DNA from: Streptomyces spiralis
Lineage (GTDB): Bacteria; Actinomycetota; Actinomycetes; Streptomycetales; Streptomycetaceae
Reading direction: 5' to 3'
Length of the DNA stretch: 64,000 nt
NCBI RefSeq assembly: GCF_014654675.1
Contig: NZ_BNBC01000026.1
Coordinates: 13,731-77,730 of the forward strand
The first letter of the stretch is position 1. Every line of letters begins with the position of its first letter. The notes below the pieces were generated by a model that saw nothing but the letters and a program-made list of their open reading frames with translations, was not told the DNA's origin and made no database searches. The position numbers and the translations under genes were made by a program. Below are positions 1-8,909 of this stretch, one piece after another.

Positions 1-3000
1 GACGACGTCGACCTGCACCGTTTCGAGCGGCTGGCGGGCGAGGGCCTGCGCGCGCTCGGCGACGGCGACCCCGCGAAGGCGGCCGGCGTCCTCGACGACG
101 CGCTCGCCCTGTGGCGCGGCCCCGCCCTCGCCGACCTGCCCGACGGCACCGCCGAGGCGGCCCGCTGGGAGGCCCGCCACCTGGACGCGCGCCGGGCCCG
201 GCTCACCGCCGGGCTCGCCCTCGGCCAGGCCGAGCAGGTCCTGCCGGAGCTGACCGCCCTGTGCGACACCCACCCGCTGGACGAACCCCTCCAGGCCCTG
301 CGGTTGCGCGCCCTGCGCGAGGCGGGCCGCTCGGCCGAGGCCCTGTCCGCCTACGAGGACGTACGGCAACTGCTGGCCGACCGCCTCGGCTCCGACCCGG
401 GATCGGAACTGCGCGCGCTGCACGGGGAGCTGCTGCGCCCGCAGGGCACGCCGGAAGCCGAGGCGAGCGGTACGGGCCCGCTCGCGGGCACGGGGAGCCG
501 TACCGGACGCGACGGCGCGCACGGGGCGCCCGGCGCCGGCGGGGCGCCGCGCGAGGCGACCGGCGAGGGGGCCGCGGGCCGCGGACGCGGTACGGGGGCC
601 GGGACCGGGACCGGGACGGACTCCGCCCACGCCGTCCCGGTCGGTGACCACGCCGTCCCCGTCGGTGACCATGCTTCCGTGGCCGGTGACCGCGCCGCCC
701 ATGCCGCCTGGCCGGAGGGCCCGGTGCCCGCCCCCGGGCCGCCCAGCAACCTCCGCGCCCGGCTCACCTCCTTCGTGGGCCGCGAGGCGGACATCGAGTC
801 GATCCGTGCCGACCTCGGCGCCGCACGGCTGGTCACGCTCCTCGGGCCGGGCGGGGCCGGCAAGACCCGGTTGTCGCAGGAGGCCGCCGAGAGGGTGCGG
901 CCGGCCCTGCGGGACGGGGTGTGGCTGGCCGAACTCGCGCCCGTCGACGAACCGGCCGGGGTGCCCGCGGCCGTGCTCACAGCCGTCGGCGCCCGCGAGA
1001 CCGTGCTCTACGGCGCCGGGGCGGAGGAGATCCGGGCGGCGGTCGCCGACCGGCTCGACGACCCCGTCGAACGGCTCGTCGAGCACTGCGCCCGGCGCCG
1101 CATGCTGCTCCTCCTCGACAACTGCGAGCACGTCGTCGACGCCGCCGCCCACCTCGTCGAGGAACTGCTCGCCCGCTGCCCGCACCTGACCGTCCTCGCC
1201 ACCAGTCGCGAACCCCTCGGTGTACCGGGGGAGGTGCTGCGGCCGGTGGAACCGCTGCCCGAGCCGGTCGCGCTGCGGCTGCTCGCCGACCGGGGAGCCG
1301 CCGTACGGCCCGGTTTCCGGATCGACGCCGACGAGGGCACCGCGGCGGCCTGCGCCGAGATCTGCCGGCGCCTGGACGGCCTGCCCCTCGCCATCGAACT
1401 GGCCGCCGCCCGGCTGCGGATGCTCACCCCGCGCCAGATCGCCGACCGGCTCGACGACCGCTTCCGCCTGCTCACCTCGGGCAGCCGCACCGTGCTGCCC
1501 CGCCAGCAGACCCTGCGGGCCGTGGTCGACTGGTCCTGGGACCTGCTGGACGAGGAGGAACGGGACGTCCTGAGCCGGCTGTCCGTCTTCGCCGGCGGCT
1601 GCGACCTGGCCGCCGCGGAGGCCGTGTGCGGGCCCGTCGCCTTCGACGCCCTCGGCTCGCTGGTCGACAAGTCGCTCGTGGTGGCCGCCCCCGGCGCCGA
1701 CGGCGAGATGCGCTACCGGCTGCTGGAGACGGTCGCCGAGTACGCGGCCGAGCGGCTGGCGGAGCGAGGCGGACGCCGGCAGGCCGAGCGCGCCCACCTG
1801 ACGTACTACCGTGAACTCGCCCGCACCACCGACCCGTTGCTGCGCGGCGCCGAACAAGGGACCGCCATCGCCCGGTTCGAGATGGAGTACGAGAACCTGC
1901 GCACCGCGCTGCGGCACGCCGTCGCCGAGCGCGACGAGCAGGAGGGCCTCTGCCTGATCCTCTCGCTCGTCCACTACTGGCAGCTGCGGGACGTGCGCAT
2001 CGAGGCCCGCAACTGGTGCCGCGAGGTCATGGCGCTCGGCCCGGACCCGTTCACCGATCCGGTGCGCCGCGCCGCCCCGGTGTGGCAGCGGTGCACCGAC
2101 GCCCCGCCACCGATGACCGGGGAGATCCTCGCCGAGGCCCGCCGCGGCCTGCATCTGGCCCACCTCGCCTGCATGGAGACCGAGCTGGAGGCCTGGGAGT
2201 CCCCGGCGGCGAAACGGAAACTCCAGGTCATCGCCCAGGTCTACGAGCCCGGACAGCCGCAGACCTGCCGCAGCCCCGGCATGCTGTGGTTCTTCGCCGT
2301 GATCATGACCGGCGACATCGACCGGATCCGCACCATCACCGACTCCTCCGTCCGCACCTGCCGCAGCACCCCCGGGTTCGAGTGGGAACTGGCCAACGCG
2401 CTCCAGATGCGCGCCAATCTGCTGGCCAACCGCACCGACTGGGCGGGCGACGCGGTGAGCGACGCCGAGGAGGCACTGGAGATCTTCCGCCGCCTCGGCG
2501 ACGCCTGGGGTGTTGCCGAGGCACTGTCCGCGCGCGGTGAGGCCCACGAGCGCAGCGGCCAGCACCTCCGGGCGGCCGCCGACTACGAGGCGGCCGTGGA
2601 GCACGCCGAGCGCCTCGGCGCCCACGCCCAGGTCGCGGTGCTCAACGCCCGGCTCGGCAGTGCCCTGGTGGAGGCCGGCCGGACCGAGCGCGGTGAACGG
2701 CTCCTGCGCGAGGTGATCGAGCGACAGGCCGGCGCCGTCAGCGAGGCGCTGCCCGCGGCCCGGCTGTTCCTGGCGGGCCGGCTCAGCACGAGCGGCCGGG
2801 CCGCCGAGGCGCGGGAGCAACTGCGCTTGCTGCGTGAGGAGTTCACCCTGTCCCACTTCGTCGTCTTCGACGGCTTCATCCTGGGCATGGAGGCGTGGCT
2901 GGACGCGGTCGACGACCGCGCCGAGGAGGCCCTGGACAAGGCCCGTCAGGCGCTGGAGCGGGCGCAGGACCCCCTCTCGGTGGCCATCGCGCCCCAGATG

Positions 3001-3255
3001 CGCTCGACCTATCTGACGGTCGGCGCCCTGGCCCTGGCCGGCGTGGACGGCGGCGGCCGCGCCCGCGACGCCGCCCGCTGCCTGGGTGCCGCCGACGCGC
3101 TGCTGCCGCCCCGGCACGTCCATTCGTCCCTGGAACGGCACAGCCGCGACCGGGCGGTGCGGCGGATCCGGGCGCTGCTCGGCGAGCAGGAGTACCGGGC
3201 CGCGCACACGGAGGGCGGCGGGCTCTCCGCCGAGGAGGCCGCCGCCCTGCTGTGA
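1..3255 (+). CDS. AfsR/SARP-like STAND regulator, 5'-truncated by window edge
   Basis: The reading frame is open from base 1, so the true start lies upstream; 1084 residues are visible. The first 140 or so residues are a BTAD domain (ALWRGPALADLP, HPLDEPLQALRLRALREAGR), typical of AfsR/SARP regulators. A Gly/Thr-rich linker follows. Then comes a STAND-type ATPase with Walker A GPGGAGKTRL (residues about 282-291), Walker B LLLLDNCEHV, the sensor-like LATSREPLGV, and GLPLAIELAAARLRMLTPRQ. The C-terminal half is TPR-like helical repeat. The N-terminal winged-helix DNA-binding domain would lie before the window. It is a cytoplasmic transcriptional regulator, often of secondary metabolism or development; targets cannot be inferred here. 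It is convergent with the ABC exporter downstream, with only 23 bp between them. Confidence 0.93.
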   Translation, partial: DDVDLHRFERLAGEGLRALGDGDPAKAAGVLDDALALWRGPALADLPDGTAEAARWEARHLDARRARLTAGLALGQAEQVLPELTALCDTHPLDEPLQALRLRALREAGRSAEALSAYEDVRQLLADRLGSDPGSELRALHGELLRPQGTPEAEASGTGPLAGTGSRTGRDGAHGAPGAGGAPREATGEGAAGRGRGTGAGTGTGTDSAHAVPVGDHAVPVGDHASVAGDRAAHAAWPEGPVPAPGPPSNLRARLTSFVGREADIESIRADLGAARLVTLLGPGGAGKTRLSQEAAERVRPALRDGVWLAELAPVDEPAGVPAAVLTAVGARETVLYGAGAEEIRAAVADRLDDPVERLVEHCARRRMLLLLDNCEHVVDAAAHLVEELLARCPHLTVLATSREPLGVPGEVLRPVEPLPEPVALRLLADRGAAVRPGFRIDADEGTAAACAEICRRLDGLPLAIELAAARLRMLTPRQIADRLDDRFRLLTSGSRTVLPRQQTLRAVVDWSWDLLDEEERDVLSRLSVFAGGCDLAAAEAVCGPVAFDALGSLVDKSLVVAAPGADGEMRYRLLETVAEYAAERLAERGGRRQAERAHLTYYRELARTTDPLLRGAEQGTAIARFEMEYENLRTALRHAVAERDEQEGLCLILSLVHYWQLRDVRIEARNWCREVMALGPDPFTDPVRRAAPVWQRCTDAPPPMTGEILAEARRGLHLAHLACMETELEAWESPAAKRKLQVIAQVYEPGQPQTCRSPGMLWFFAVIMTGDIDRIRTITDSSVRTCRSTPGFEWELANALQMRANLLANRTDWAGDAVSDAEEALEIFRRLGDAWGVAEALSARGEAHERSGQHLRAAADYEAAVEHAERLGAHAQVAVLNARLGSALVEAGRTERGERLLREVIERQAGAVSEALPAARLFLAGRLSTSGRAAEAREQLRLLREEFTLSHFVVFDGFILGMEAWLDAVDDRAEEALDKARQALERAQDPLSVAIAPQMRSTYLTVGALALAGVDGGGRARDAARCLGAADALLPPRHVHSSLERHSRDRAVRRIRALLGEQEYRAAHTEGGGLSAEEAAALL

Positions 3256-3278
3256 CCCGTACCGGTCCGCCGGGCGCG

Positions 3279-4106
3279 TCAGGTCTTGGTACGGAACTTG
3301 TGGACGGCCACGGGCGCCATCACCGCCGTGATCGCCACCGACCAGCCCAGGGTCACCCACAGGTCGTGCGCCACGGGGCCGCCGATCATCAGTCCGCGCG
3401 ACGCGTCCGCGAGCGTTGAGAGCGGGTTGTAGTCGGTGAAGGCCTGAAGCCAGCCCGGCATCGACTTGGTCGGCGCGAAGATCGACGAGCCGAACTGCAG
3501 CGGGAACAGCACCAGGAAGCCCATCGCCTGCACGGACTGCGCGTTCTTCAGGATCACGCCCAGGGTGAGGAACACCCACATGATCGACGAGGCGAACACC
3601 GCGGACAGGCCGACAGCGGCGAACAGACCGCCCCAGCGGTGGATGTCGAACCCGACCAGTACGGCGACGATCATCAGCACGGTGGTCGCGAACAGCATCC
3701 GCACCAGCTCCACCGTGATCTTCGCGAACAGCACCGAGCCGCGGCCGATCGGCAGGGACCGGAAGCGGTCCATGACACCGGAGTTGAAGTCCTGGCTGAA
3801 GCCGGTGCCGACGCCCTGGGACAGCGTCATGCTCATCATCGCGATCATGCCCGGGATGACGTACTGCACATACCCGTCCTGACCGCCGCCCAGGGCCTGC
3901 CCGATCGAGCCGCCGAAGACGTACACGAACAGCAGGGTGAAGACGACCGGCATCAGCAGTGCGTCGAACATCGACTCGGGGTCCTGCTTGATCCACAGCA
4001 GGTTGCGGCGGATGAGGGCGCCGGTGTGGCGCAGATGCCCGCGCAGCGGGATCCGGACGTCGGCGGCGGTGGCGCCGGCGGTGGCGGTTGCGGTGGTCGC
4101 GCTCAT
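3279..4106 (-). CDS. ABC-2 type exporter permease (DrrB-like)
   Basis: 275-residue integral membrane protein with about six hydrophobic segments, beginning MSATTATATAG. It has an ABC-2 permease layout: a cytoplasmic N-terminus with RRNLLWIKQDPESMFDALL, then membrane spans and conserved FRSLPIGRGSVLFAK and DYNPLSTLADASRGLM segments. Its ATG overlaps the TGA of the upstream ATPase gene (ATGA), indicating translational coupling and a two-component exporter. Families of this kind (daunorubicin resistance DrrAB) export hydrophobic antibiotics or lipids; the substrate here is unknown. Confidence 0.93.
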   Translation of the reverse strand: MSATTATATAGATAADVRIPLRGHLRHTGALIRRNLLWIKQDPESMFDALLMPVVFTLLFVYVFGGSIGQALGGGQDGYVQYVIPGMIAMMSMTLSQGVGTGFSQDFNSGVMDRFRSLPIGRGSVLFAKITVELVRMLFATTVLMIVAVLVGFDIHRWGGLFAAVGLSAVFASSIMWVFLTLGVILKNAQSVQAMGFLVLFPLQFGSSIFAPTKSMPGWLQAFTDYNPLSTLADASRGLMIGGPVAHDLWVTLGWSVAITAVMAPVAVHKFRTKT

Positions 4107-5128
4107 ACGGCGATCTCCTCGCGGGCGTCGGTGGGCCGGGCGTCCTGCGGGGCACTGGCGCGGTGGCCGGTGAGGGACAGGAAGACCTCGTCCAGGCTGG
4201 GCAGTTCGGTGGTGATGGAGGCGATGGTGATGCCGCGCGCGGTGACCGCGCCGACAACGGCGGTCAGCTGCTCGTCGCTGAGGATCGGCACGACCAGGGA
4301 GCCGGTCTCGGTGTCGACGGTCGTCGAGGCCAGGCCGGTGATGCCCAGGTCGTCGAGCATCGAGGCGAGCGGGCGCAGCTCCAGCGGGTCGGCCGGACGT
4401 ACGCGCAGGGTGCGGCCGCCGACCTTGGCCTTGAGCTCCTCGATGCCACCGTTGGCGATGACCTTGCCACGGTCGACGACGGTCAGCTCGGAGGCGAGCT
4501 GCTCGGCCTCCTCCATGTACTGGGTGGTGAGCAGGACGGTGACGCCGTCGCCGACCATCTGCTTGACCTCGTCCCAGACCTCGTTGCGGGTGCGGGGGTC
4601 GAGGCCGGTGGTCGGCTCGTCGAGGTAGAGGACGGCGGGCCGGCCGATCATCGAGGCGGCCAGGTCGAGGCGGCGGCGCATACCGCCGGAGTACGTGCTC
4701 GCCGGGCGGCGGGCGGCCTCGGTGAGGGAGAAGCGCTCCAGCAGTTCGTCGGCGCGGGCGCGGGCGTCCTTGCGGGACAGGTCCAGGAGCCGGCCGATCA
4801 TGTAGAGGTTCTCCCAGCCCGGGAGCTTCTCGTCCACGGAGGCGTACTGGCCGGTGAGTCCGATCACTCGGCGCAGTTGCCGGGGCTGGCGGACGACGTC
4901 GTAGCCGGCGACGGTCGCCTGGCCGGCGTCGGGGGCCAGCAGCGTGGACAGGATGCGCACGAGGGTGGTCTTGCCGGCGCCGTTCGGGCCGAGCACGCCC
5001 ATCACGGTGCCCTCGCGCACGTCCAGGTCGACGCCGTCCAGCGCCTTGGTCTCGCCGTAGTGCTTGACCAGCCCCCGCACGGTCACGGCGTTGCCCGCGC
5101 CGCTGGGCTTGTTGTCGATTCGCGTCAT
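4103..5128 (-). CDS. ABC exporter ATPase (DrrA-like)
   Basis: 341 residues from ATG (MTRIDNKPSG). ATP-binding subunit that powers the downstream permease. Visible motifs are Walker A GPNGAGKTT near residue 50, signature SGGMRRRLDLA near 148, Walker B VLYLDEPTTGLDP and the H-loop region LLTTQYMEEAEQL. The C-terminal extension of about 100 residues is typical of the DrrA/CcmA group. I chose this ATG because homologous sequence starts here; the frame stays open upstream only in repeat DNA. The gene is coupled by a 4-bp overlap to the permease. Confidence 0.95.
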   Translation of the reverse strand: MTRIDNKPSGAGNAVTVRGLVKHYGETKALDGVDLDVREGTVMGVLGPNGAGKTTLVRILSTLLAPDAGQATVAGYDVVRQPRQLRRVIGLTGQYASVDEKLPGWENLYMIGRLLDLSRKDARARADELLERFSLTEAARRPASTYSGGMRRRLDLAASMIGRPAVLYLDEPTTGLDPRTRNEVWDEVKQMVGDGVTVLLTTQYMEEAEQLASELTVVDRGKVIANGGIEELKAKVGGRTLRVRPADPLELRPLASMLDDLGITGLASTTVDTETGSLVVPILSDEQLTAVVGAVTARGITIASITTELPSLDEVFLSLTGHRASAPQDARPTDAREEIAV

Positions 5129-5606
5129 GCCAACGACTGTCCCAGCCCCCACCGACAAACCACCGACAGCCCACCGACAGCGGACCGACAAGCCGCCGAC
5201 AGCGCCTGCGGTTCCCTGGGGTGGGGCGCCTACGGGGTGTGGGTGGGGCGGGGTCGTGGTGGCGGGGCCAGCCCGCCGCACACGGACATACGGCCCGGAG
5301 GAGCCATGGTGGGCGGAGGAGGGACCGCAGTACGCGGCGGGCTGCGCCCCACCCCCACGCCCCACTCCCGCCGTCGCGCGGCTGCGGGTCCGTCCAGCGC
5401 GCCGCGCCGGCTGCGGCCGTCGTGGTGGCTGCAAGGCAGTGCCGTGCCCACGTAGCTGCGGGGAGCGCTGTGCCGACGCAGCTGCGGGCAGTCGTGCCTC
5501 CCCCAGTGCTCAACGCCTGGGAGGTACCCCCAGGCGGCACGGGTGGGCGCAGCGGCACCCCGCACGCGCGGGGAGCGCTCCCGCCCCACGGCAACTCACA
5601 CGTTGC
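5129..5606. repeat. 478-bp intergenic stretch carrying dispersed-repeat copy 1
   Basis: No gene is supported here. Bases 5221-5296 match 29933-30008 over 76 bp with only a few substitutions, and bases 5481-5596 match 30014-30128 with few differences. In copy 1 the two blocks are separated by about 184 bp of unrelated G/C-rich DNA; in copy 2 by 5 bp. Block 2 contains a hairpin-capable CCTCCCCCAG / CTGGGAGG pair. The open frames across it are compositional. Confidence 0.8.
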
Positions 5607-6836
5607 TCAGCGGTGGAGGGTCCCGGCCGGCTCGGGGACGTGGCTTGCGATCACGCGGGCCGGGTGCGTGGCGGGCGCCCGCCGGTGGTCCACCGCGTAC
5701 GCGACCGCCGCCACCCCCAGGCCGAGCACGGCCAGCCCGGCCCCCGCCAGCGCCGGCGACGTCGTTCCGAAGCCCGCGGCCAAGGACAGGCCGCCGATCC
5801 ACGCACCGCCCGCGTTGGCCAGGTTGAAGGCCGCCTGGTTGGCGGAGGAGGCCAGGGACGGGGCCGCCGACGCCTTCTCCATGACCATCAGCTGCAGCGG
5901 CGAGCCGGTGACGAAGGCGGCCATGCCGAGGAGGGTCACCGCCAGGGCCGCGCTCCACTCGGACCGCATCAGCAGCGGGAAGAGGACGAGCACCGCCGCC
6001 AGTGAGGACAGGCCGCCGAACAGGGTGCGGCGCAGCGAGTGGTCGGCCAGGCGGCCGCCGAGCAGGTTGCCTGCCGTGGCGCCGACGCCGAACAGCGCCA
6101 GGAGGAGGGTCACGCTGGACTCGGCGTACCCGGCGGAGTCCATGAGCATCGGGGTGACGTAGCTGTACGCGGCGAAGAGGGCGCCGAAGCCCGCCACCGT
6201 CGTCAGCAGGGCCAGCCAGACCGGGAGCGAGCGCAGCGCGGCCAGTTCGCCGCGCAGGCCGGCGGCCGGGGCGTGGCCGGCCGAGGGGGTGTGGTGGCGG
6301 GGGAGGAGCAGGGCCAGCGAGGCGATGGCCGCGACGCCGATGGCGCTCACCGCCAGGAAGGTCGCCCGCCATCCCAGGTGCTGGCCCATGAGCGTGGCGA
6401 CCGGGACGCCGGCGACGTTGGCGACGGTCAGGCCGAGGAACATCAGGGACACCGAGCGTGCCTTGCGCTCCGGCGGCACCATGCCCGTCGCGACCACCGC
6501 GCCGACGCCGAAGAAGGCGCCGTGCGGCAGGCCGCTCAGGAAGCGGGCGGCCAGGAGGGAGTCGTAGCCGGGGGCGAGCGCGGACAGCGCGTTGCCGGCG
6601 ACGAACAGGGCCATCAGGCCGATCAGGACGTGCCGGCGGGACAGCCGTGCGGTGAGCGCGGCCAGCAGCGGGGCGCCGATGACGACGCCCAGCGCGTACG
6701 CCGAGACCAGGTGCCCCGCGGAGGGGATCGAGATGTGCAGGTCGTCCGCCACGTCGGGCAGCAGGCCCATCATCACGAACTCGGTCGTGCCGATTCCGAA
6801 CGCGCCGATGGCCAGGGCGAGCAACGCCAGGGGCAT
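5607..6836 (-). CDS. MFS drug:H+ antiporter, DHA1 (AraJ/CmlA-like)
   Basis: 409 residues with 12 predicted membrane segments. The N-terminal segment GAFGIGTTEFVMMGLLPDVA and the second-loop motif ARLSRRHVLIG are typical of DHA1 sugar/drug exporters (AraJ, chloramphenicol resistance group). It probably exports a small hydrophobic compound; substrate unknown. It starts at an ATG preceded by GAAAGG. Next upstream in the same direction is the EEP-family gene, with a 91-bp gap, so a separate promoter is possible. The end abuts dispersed-repeat DNA that may supply the terminator hairpin. Confidence 0.93.
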   Translation of the reverse strand: MPLALLALAIGAFGIGTTEFVMMGLLPDVADDLHISIPSAGHLVSAYALGVVIGAPLLAALTARLSRRHVLIGLMALFVAGNALSALAPGYDSLLAARFLSGLPHGAFFGVGAVVATGMVPPERKARSVSLMFLGLTVANVAGVPVATLMGQHLGWRATFLAVSAIGVAAIASLALLLPRHHTPSAGHAPAAGLRGELAALRSLPVWLALLTTVAGFGALFAAYSYVTPMLMDSAGYAESSVTLLLALFGVGATAGNLLGGRLADHSLRRTLFGGLSSLAAVLVLFPLLMRSEWSAALAVTLLGMAAFVTGSPLQLMVMEKASAAPSLASSANQAAFNLANAGGAWIGGLSLAAGFGTTSPALAGAGLAVLGLGVAAVAYAVDHRRAPATHPARVIASHVPEPAGTLHR

Positions 6837-6927
6837 GAAGGGCCTTTCGAGGGTGGGTTCCGTACAGCGTGGGACTTATTATGTTCAGCTGCGGAACAAA
6901 TTCTCTCAGGCCCAGTATTCCGGCAGG

Positions 6928-7986
6928 TTACGAGCCGGTGGCCGATGTGGTGACCTTCACGCTTGCCGCGATCGGGAGGTGGTCGCTGTCCGTGCGCGGG
7001 AGGGACCAGGAGCTCACCGGCTCCACGCCCCTGACCATGATCTGGTCGATCCGCGCCATCGGGAACGACGCCGGCCAGCTGAAGCCGAAGCCGTCGCCCG
7101 CCGCGCCCTGGGTGGAGCGCATCTGGGAGGTGACGGCGTTGAGCGAACGGTCGTTCATGGTGCCGTTGAGGTCGCCGAGCAGGATCACCTTCGGCTGCCG
7201 CTCGGCGGCGATCGCCTCGCCGAGCGCGTCCGCGCTCTGGTCGCGCTGGGCGGCGGTGAACCCGGCGTTCATCTTCACCCGCACCGAGGGCATATGGGCT
7301 ACGTACACAGCGACCGGCCCCTCGGGCGTGGCCACCGTGGCGCGCATGGCCCGGGTCCAGCCCAGCCTGATGTCCACCGGCCGCACCCCGCTGAGCGGGT
7401 ACTTGCTCCACAGCCCCACCGTGCCCTGCACCGCGTGGTACTTGTACGTGGAGGCCAGGGCGCTCTCGTACACCGGCACCGCCGACGCCTTCAGCTCCTC
7501 CAGGGCCAGCACGTCCGCACCGGCGGAGGCCACCTCGCGCGCGGTGCCGGACGGGTCGGGGTTGTCGGCATTGACGTTGTGCGTGGCCACCGTCAGATCG
7601 CCGCCGCTGCCGGTCTTGGTGGTGAGCAGGCCGCCGAACAGGTTGAGCCAGACGATCGCGGGCAGCACCACCGCGATCAGCGCCGTCGCCGACTTGCGCA
7701 CGAGGGCCAGGACGAGGAGGACGGGGATCAGCAGGCCGAACCACGGCAGAAAGGTCTCGGTGAGGCTGCCGAGGTTGCCGATGCGGTTGGGGATGCGCGA
7801 GTGCAGCACCATCACCAGGGCGAGCACCACGGCGACGGCCGCGAGCACGATGCCCCGGCGCCAGATCCGCCGGTCGCCGCGCCAGCCGTCGAAGACGCGG
7901 TTCGCCAGGCGCCGAAGCCGGTCCCACCGGGGCTCGGGCCCCGAGCCGCCGCTGTCCGTCTCCGTCATGTACGCCTGCTGCGCCAT
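6928..7986 (-). CDS. Membrane-anchored endonuclease/exonuclease/phosphatase (EEP) family protein
   Basis: 352 residues. The N-terminal 45 residues are polar, then three hydrophobic spans (about residues 46-120) anchor a C-terminal EEP-fold domain. The metal/catalytic motifs are intact: THNVNADN (about 135), LALEELKAS (163), LGDLNGTMND (273), RIDQIM (313) and SDHLPI (337). The fold includes nucleases, sphingomyelinases and inositol phosphatases. An extracytoplasmic phosphodiesterase role is plausible from the topology, but the substrate is unknown. The ATG start is MAQQAYMTE. Confidence 0.9.
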   Translation of the reverse strand: MAQQAYMTETDSGGSGPEPRWDRLRRLANRVFDGWRGDRRIWRRGIVLAAVAVVLALVMVLHSRIPNRIGNLGSLTETFLPWFGLLIPVLLVLALVRKSATALIAVVLPAIVWLNLFGGLLTTKTGSGGDLTVATHNVNADNPDPSGTAREVASAGADVLALEELKASAVPVYESALASTYKYHAVQGTVGLWSKYPLSGVRPVDIRLGWTRAMRATVATPEGPVAVYVAHMPSVRVKMNAGFTAAQRDQSADALGEAIAAERQPKVILLGDLNGTMNDRSLNAVTSQMRSTQGAAGDGFGFSWPASFPMARIDQIMVRGVEPVSSWSLPRTDSDHLPIAASVKVTTSATGS

Positions 7987-8161
7987 ACCGTCGCCTCACT
8001 GCCTGCCGTGCACACCGTTCACCCCGTGGGTTACGACCCTAGGGGATGATCGGCTCCGTTCCGCCGTCCTGTGACGGCCGTACGGGCACGAGGACGAACA
8101 AGTCGGCGGGCGGAGTTCCGGTTACGGCGCCGGAAGCGGGGTCTGTGACGAAACGCGCACA

Positions 8162-8794
8162 TTAGGAACGGGAACTGACGGGCCGTAGCCCTTCCAGCAC
8201 CGTGTCCACGATCTGCTCCGACAGCCCCTCGGGCAGGTCGGCGTCGGGGCGCATCACGCTGCGCACCAGCATGGGGCCGACGAAGATGTCGTTGAGCAGG
8301 TCGACGTCGATGTCCGCGCGCAGCTCGCCGCCGGCCTGCCCGCGGCGCAGGATCTCGCGCTGGAGCTTGCGGCGCGGCTCGACGACGGTCGCGTGGTAGG
8401 CGCACCAGATCTTCGGGCTGCTCTTCATCTGGGCGTAGACGTTGTGCAGGATCGCCGACGAGCGGCTCACCAGGCCGCGCCGGCGCAGCTGCTCCAGGAG
8501 GGCCACGAGGTCGTCGCGCATGGAGGTGCCGGGCAGTTCGGGGTCGGCGGGCTCGGCGGCGCGCACGACGTCGACGAAGAGCTCCTCCTTGCCGCTCCAG
8601 CGGCGGTAGATGGTGGCCTTGCCGACGCCGGCGGTGCGGGCGATGCGCTCGATGGAGAGCTCGGCGAGCGGAACGCCGTCCTCCAGGAGCTTCATCACGC
8701 CCTCGACGATGGCGCGTTCCACCGCCTCGCTGCGGGGGCGCCCGCGCGCGGGGGCCTCGGGGGCGGAGGCGGCCTGGCTGTGGGCAAGGCTCAC
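8162..8794 (-). CDS. TetR-family repressor of the adjacent MFS exporter
   Basis: 210 residues from GTG (VSLAHSQAAS), chosen because AAAGGACG lies 6 bases upstream; an upstream in-frame ATG has no such site. The helix-turn-helix is IERIARTAGVGKATIYRRWSGKEELF (residues about 47-72), and the C-terminal ligand-binding domain resembles TetR_C. It follows the DHA2 exporter gene in the same orientation, 115 bp downstream. A 29-bp near-perfect palindrome at 10519-10547, just before the exporter ATG, is the likely operator, so exporter and regulator would form an autoregulated efflux operon. Confidence 0.92.
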   Translation of the reverse strand: MSLAHSQAASAPEAPARGRPRSEAVERAIVEGVMKLLEDGVPLAELSIERIARTAGVGKATIYRRWSGKEELFVDVVRAAEPADPELPGTSMRDDLVALLEQLRRRGLVSRSSAILHNVYAQMKSSPKIWCAYHATVVEPRRKLQREILRRGQAGGELRADIDVDLLNDIFVGPMLVRSVMRPDADLPEGLSEQIVDTVLEGLRPVSSRS

Positions 8795-8909
8795 TTGAGA
8801 CGTCCTTTCGTCGTACCGGGAGATTCTCCTACCCGGTGGCCGGCGGCGCCTGCGCACCTCCGGCCCTCGGCCCCCGTTGACTGTCCGCCGCCTCCGTCGA
8901 CCGTGCGGG

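Noticed and set aside
5129..5606. Insertion sequence
   Set aside because: No transposase, no terminal inverted repeats or target duplications were seen; the repeat blocks are too short.
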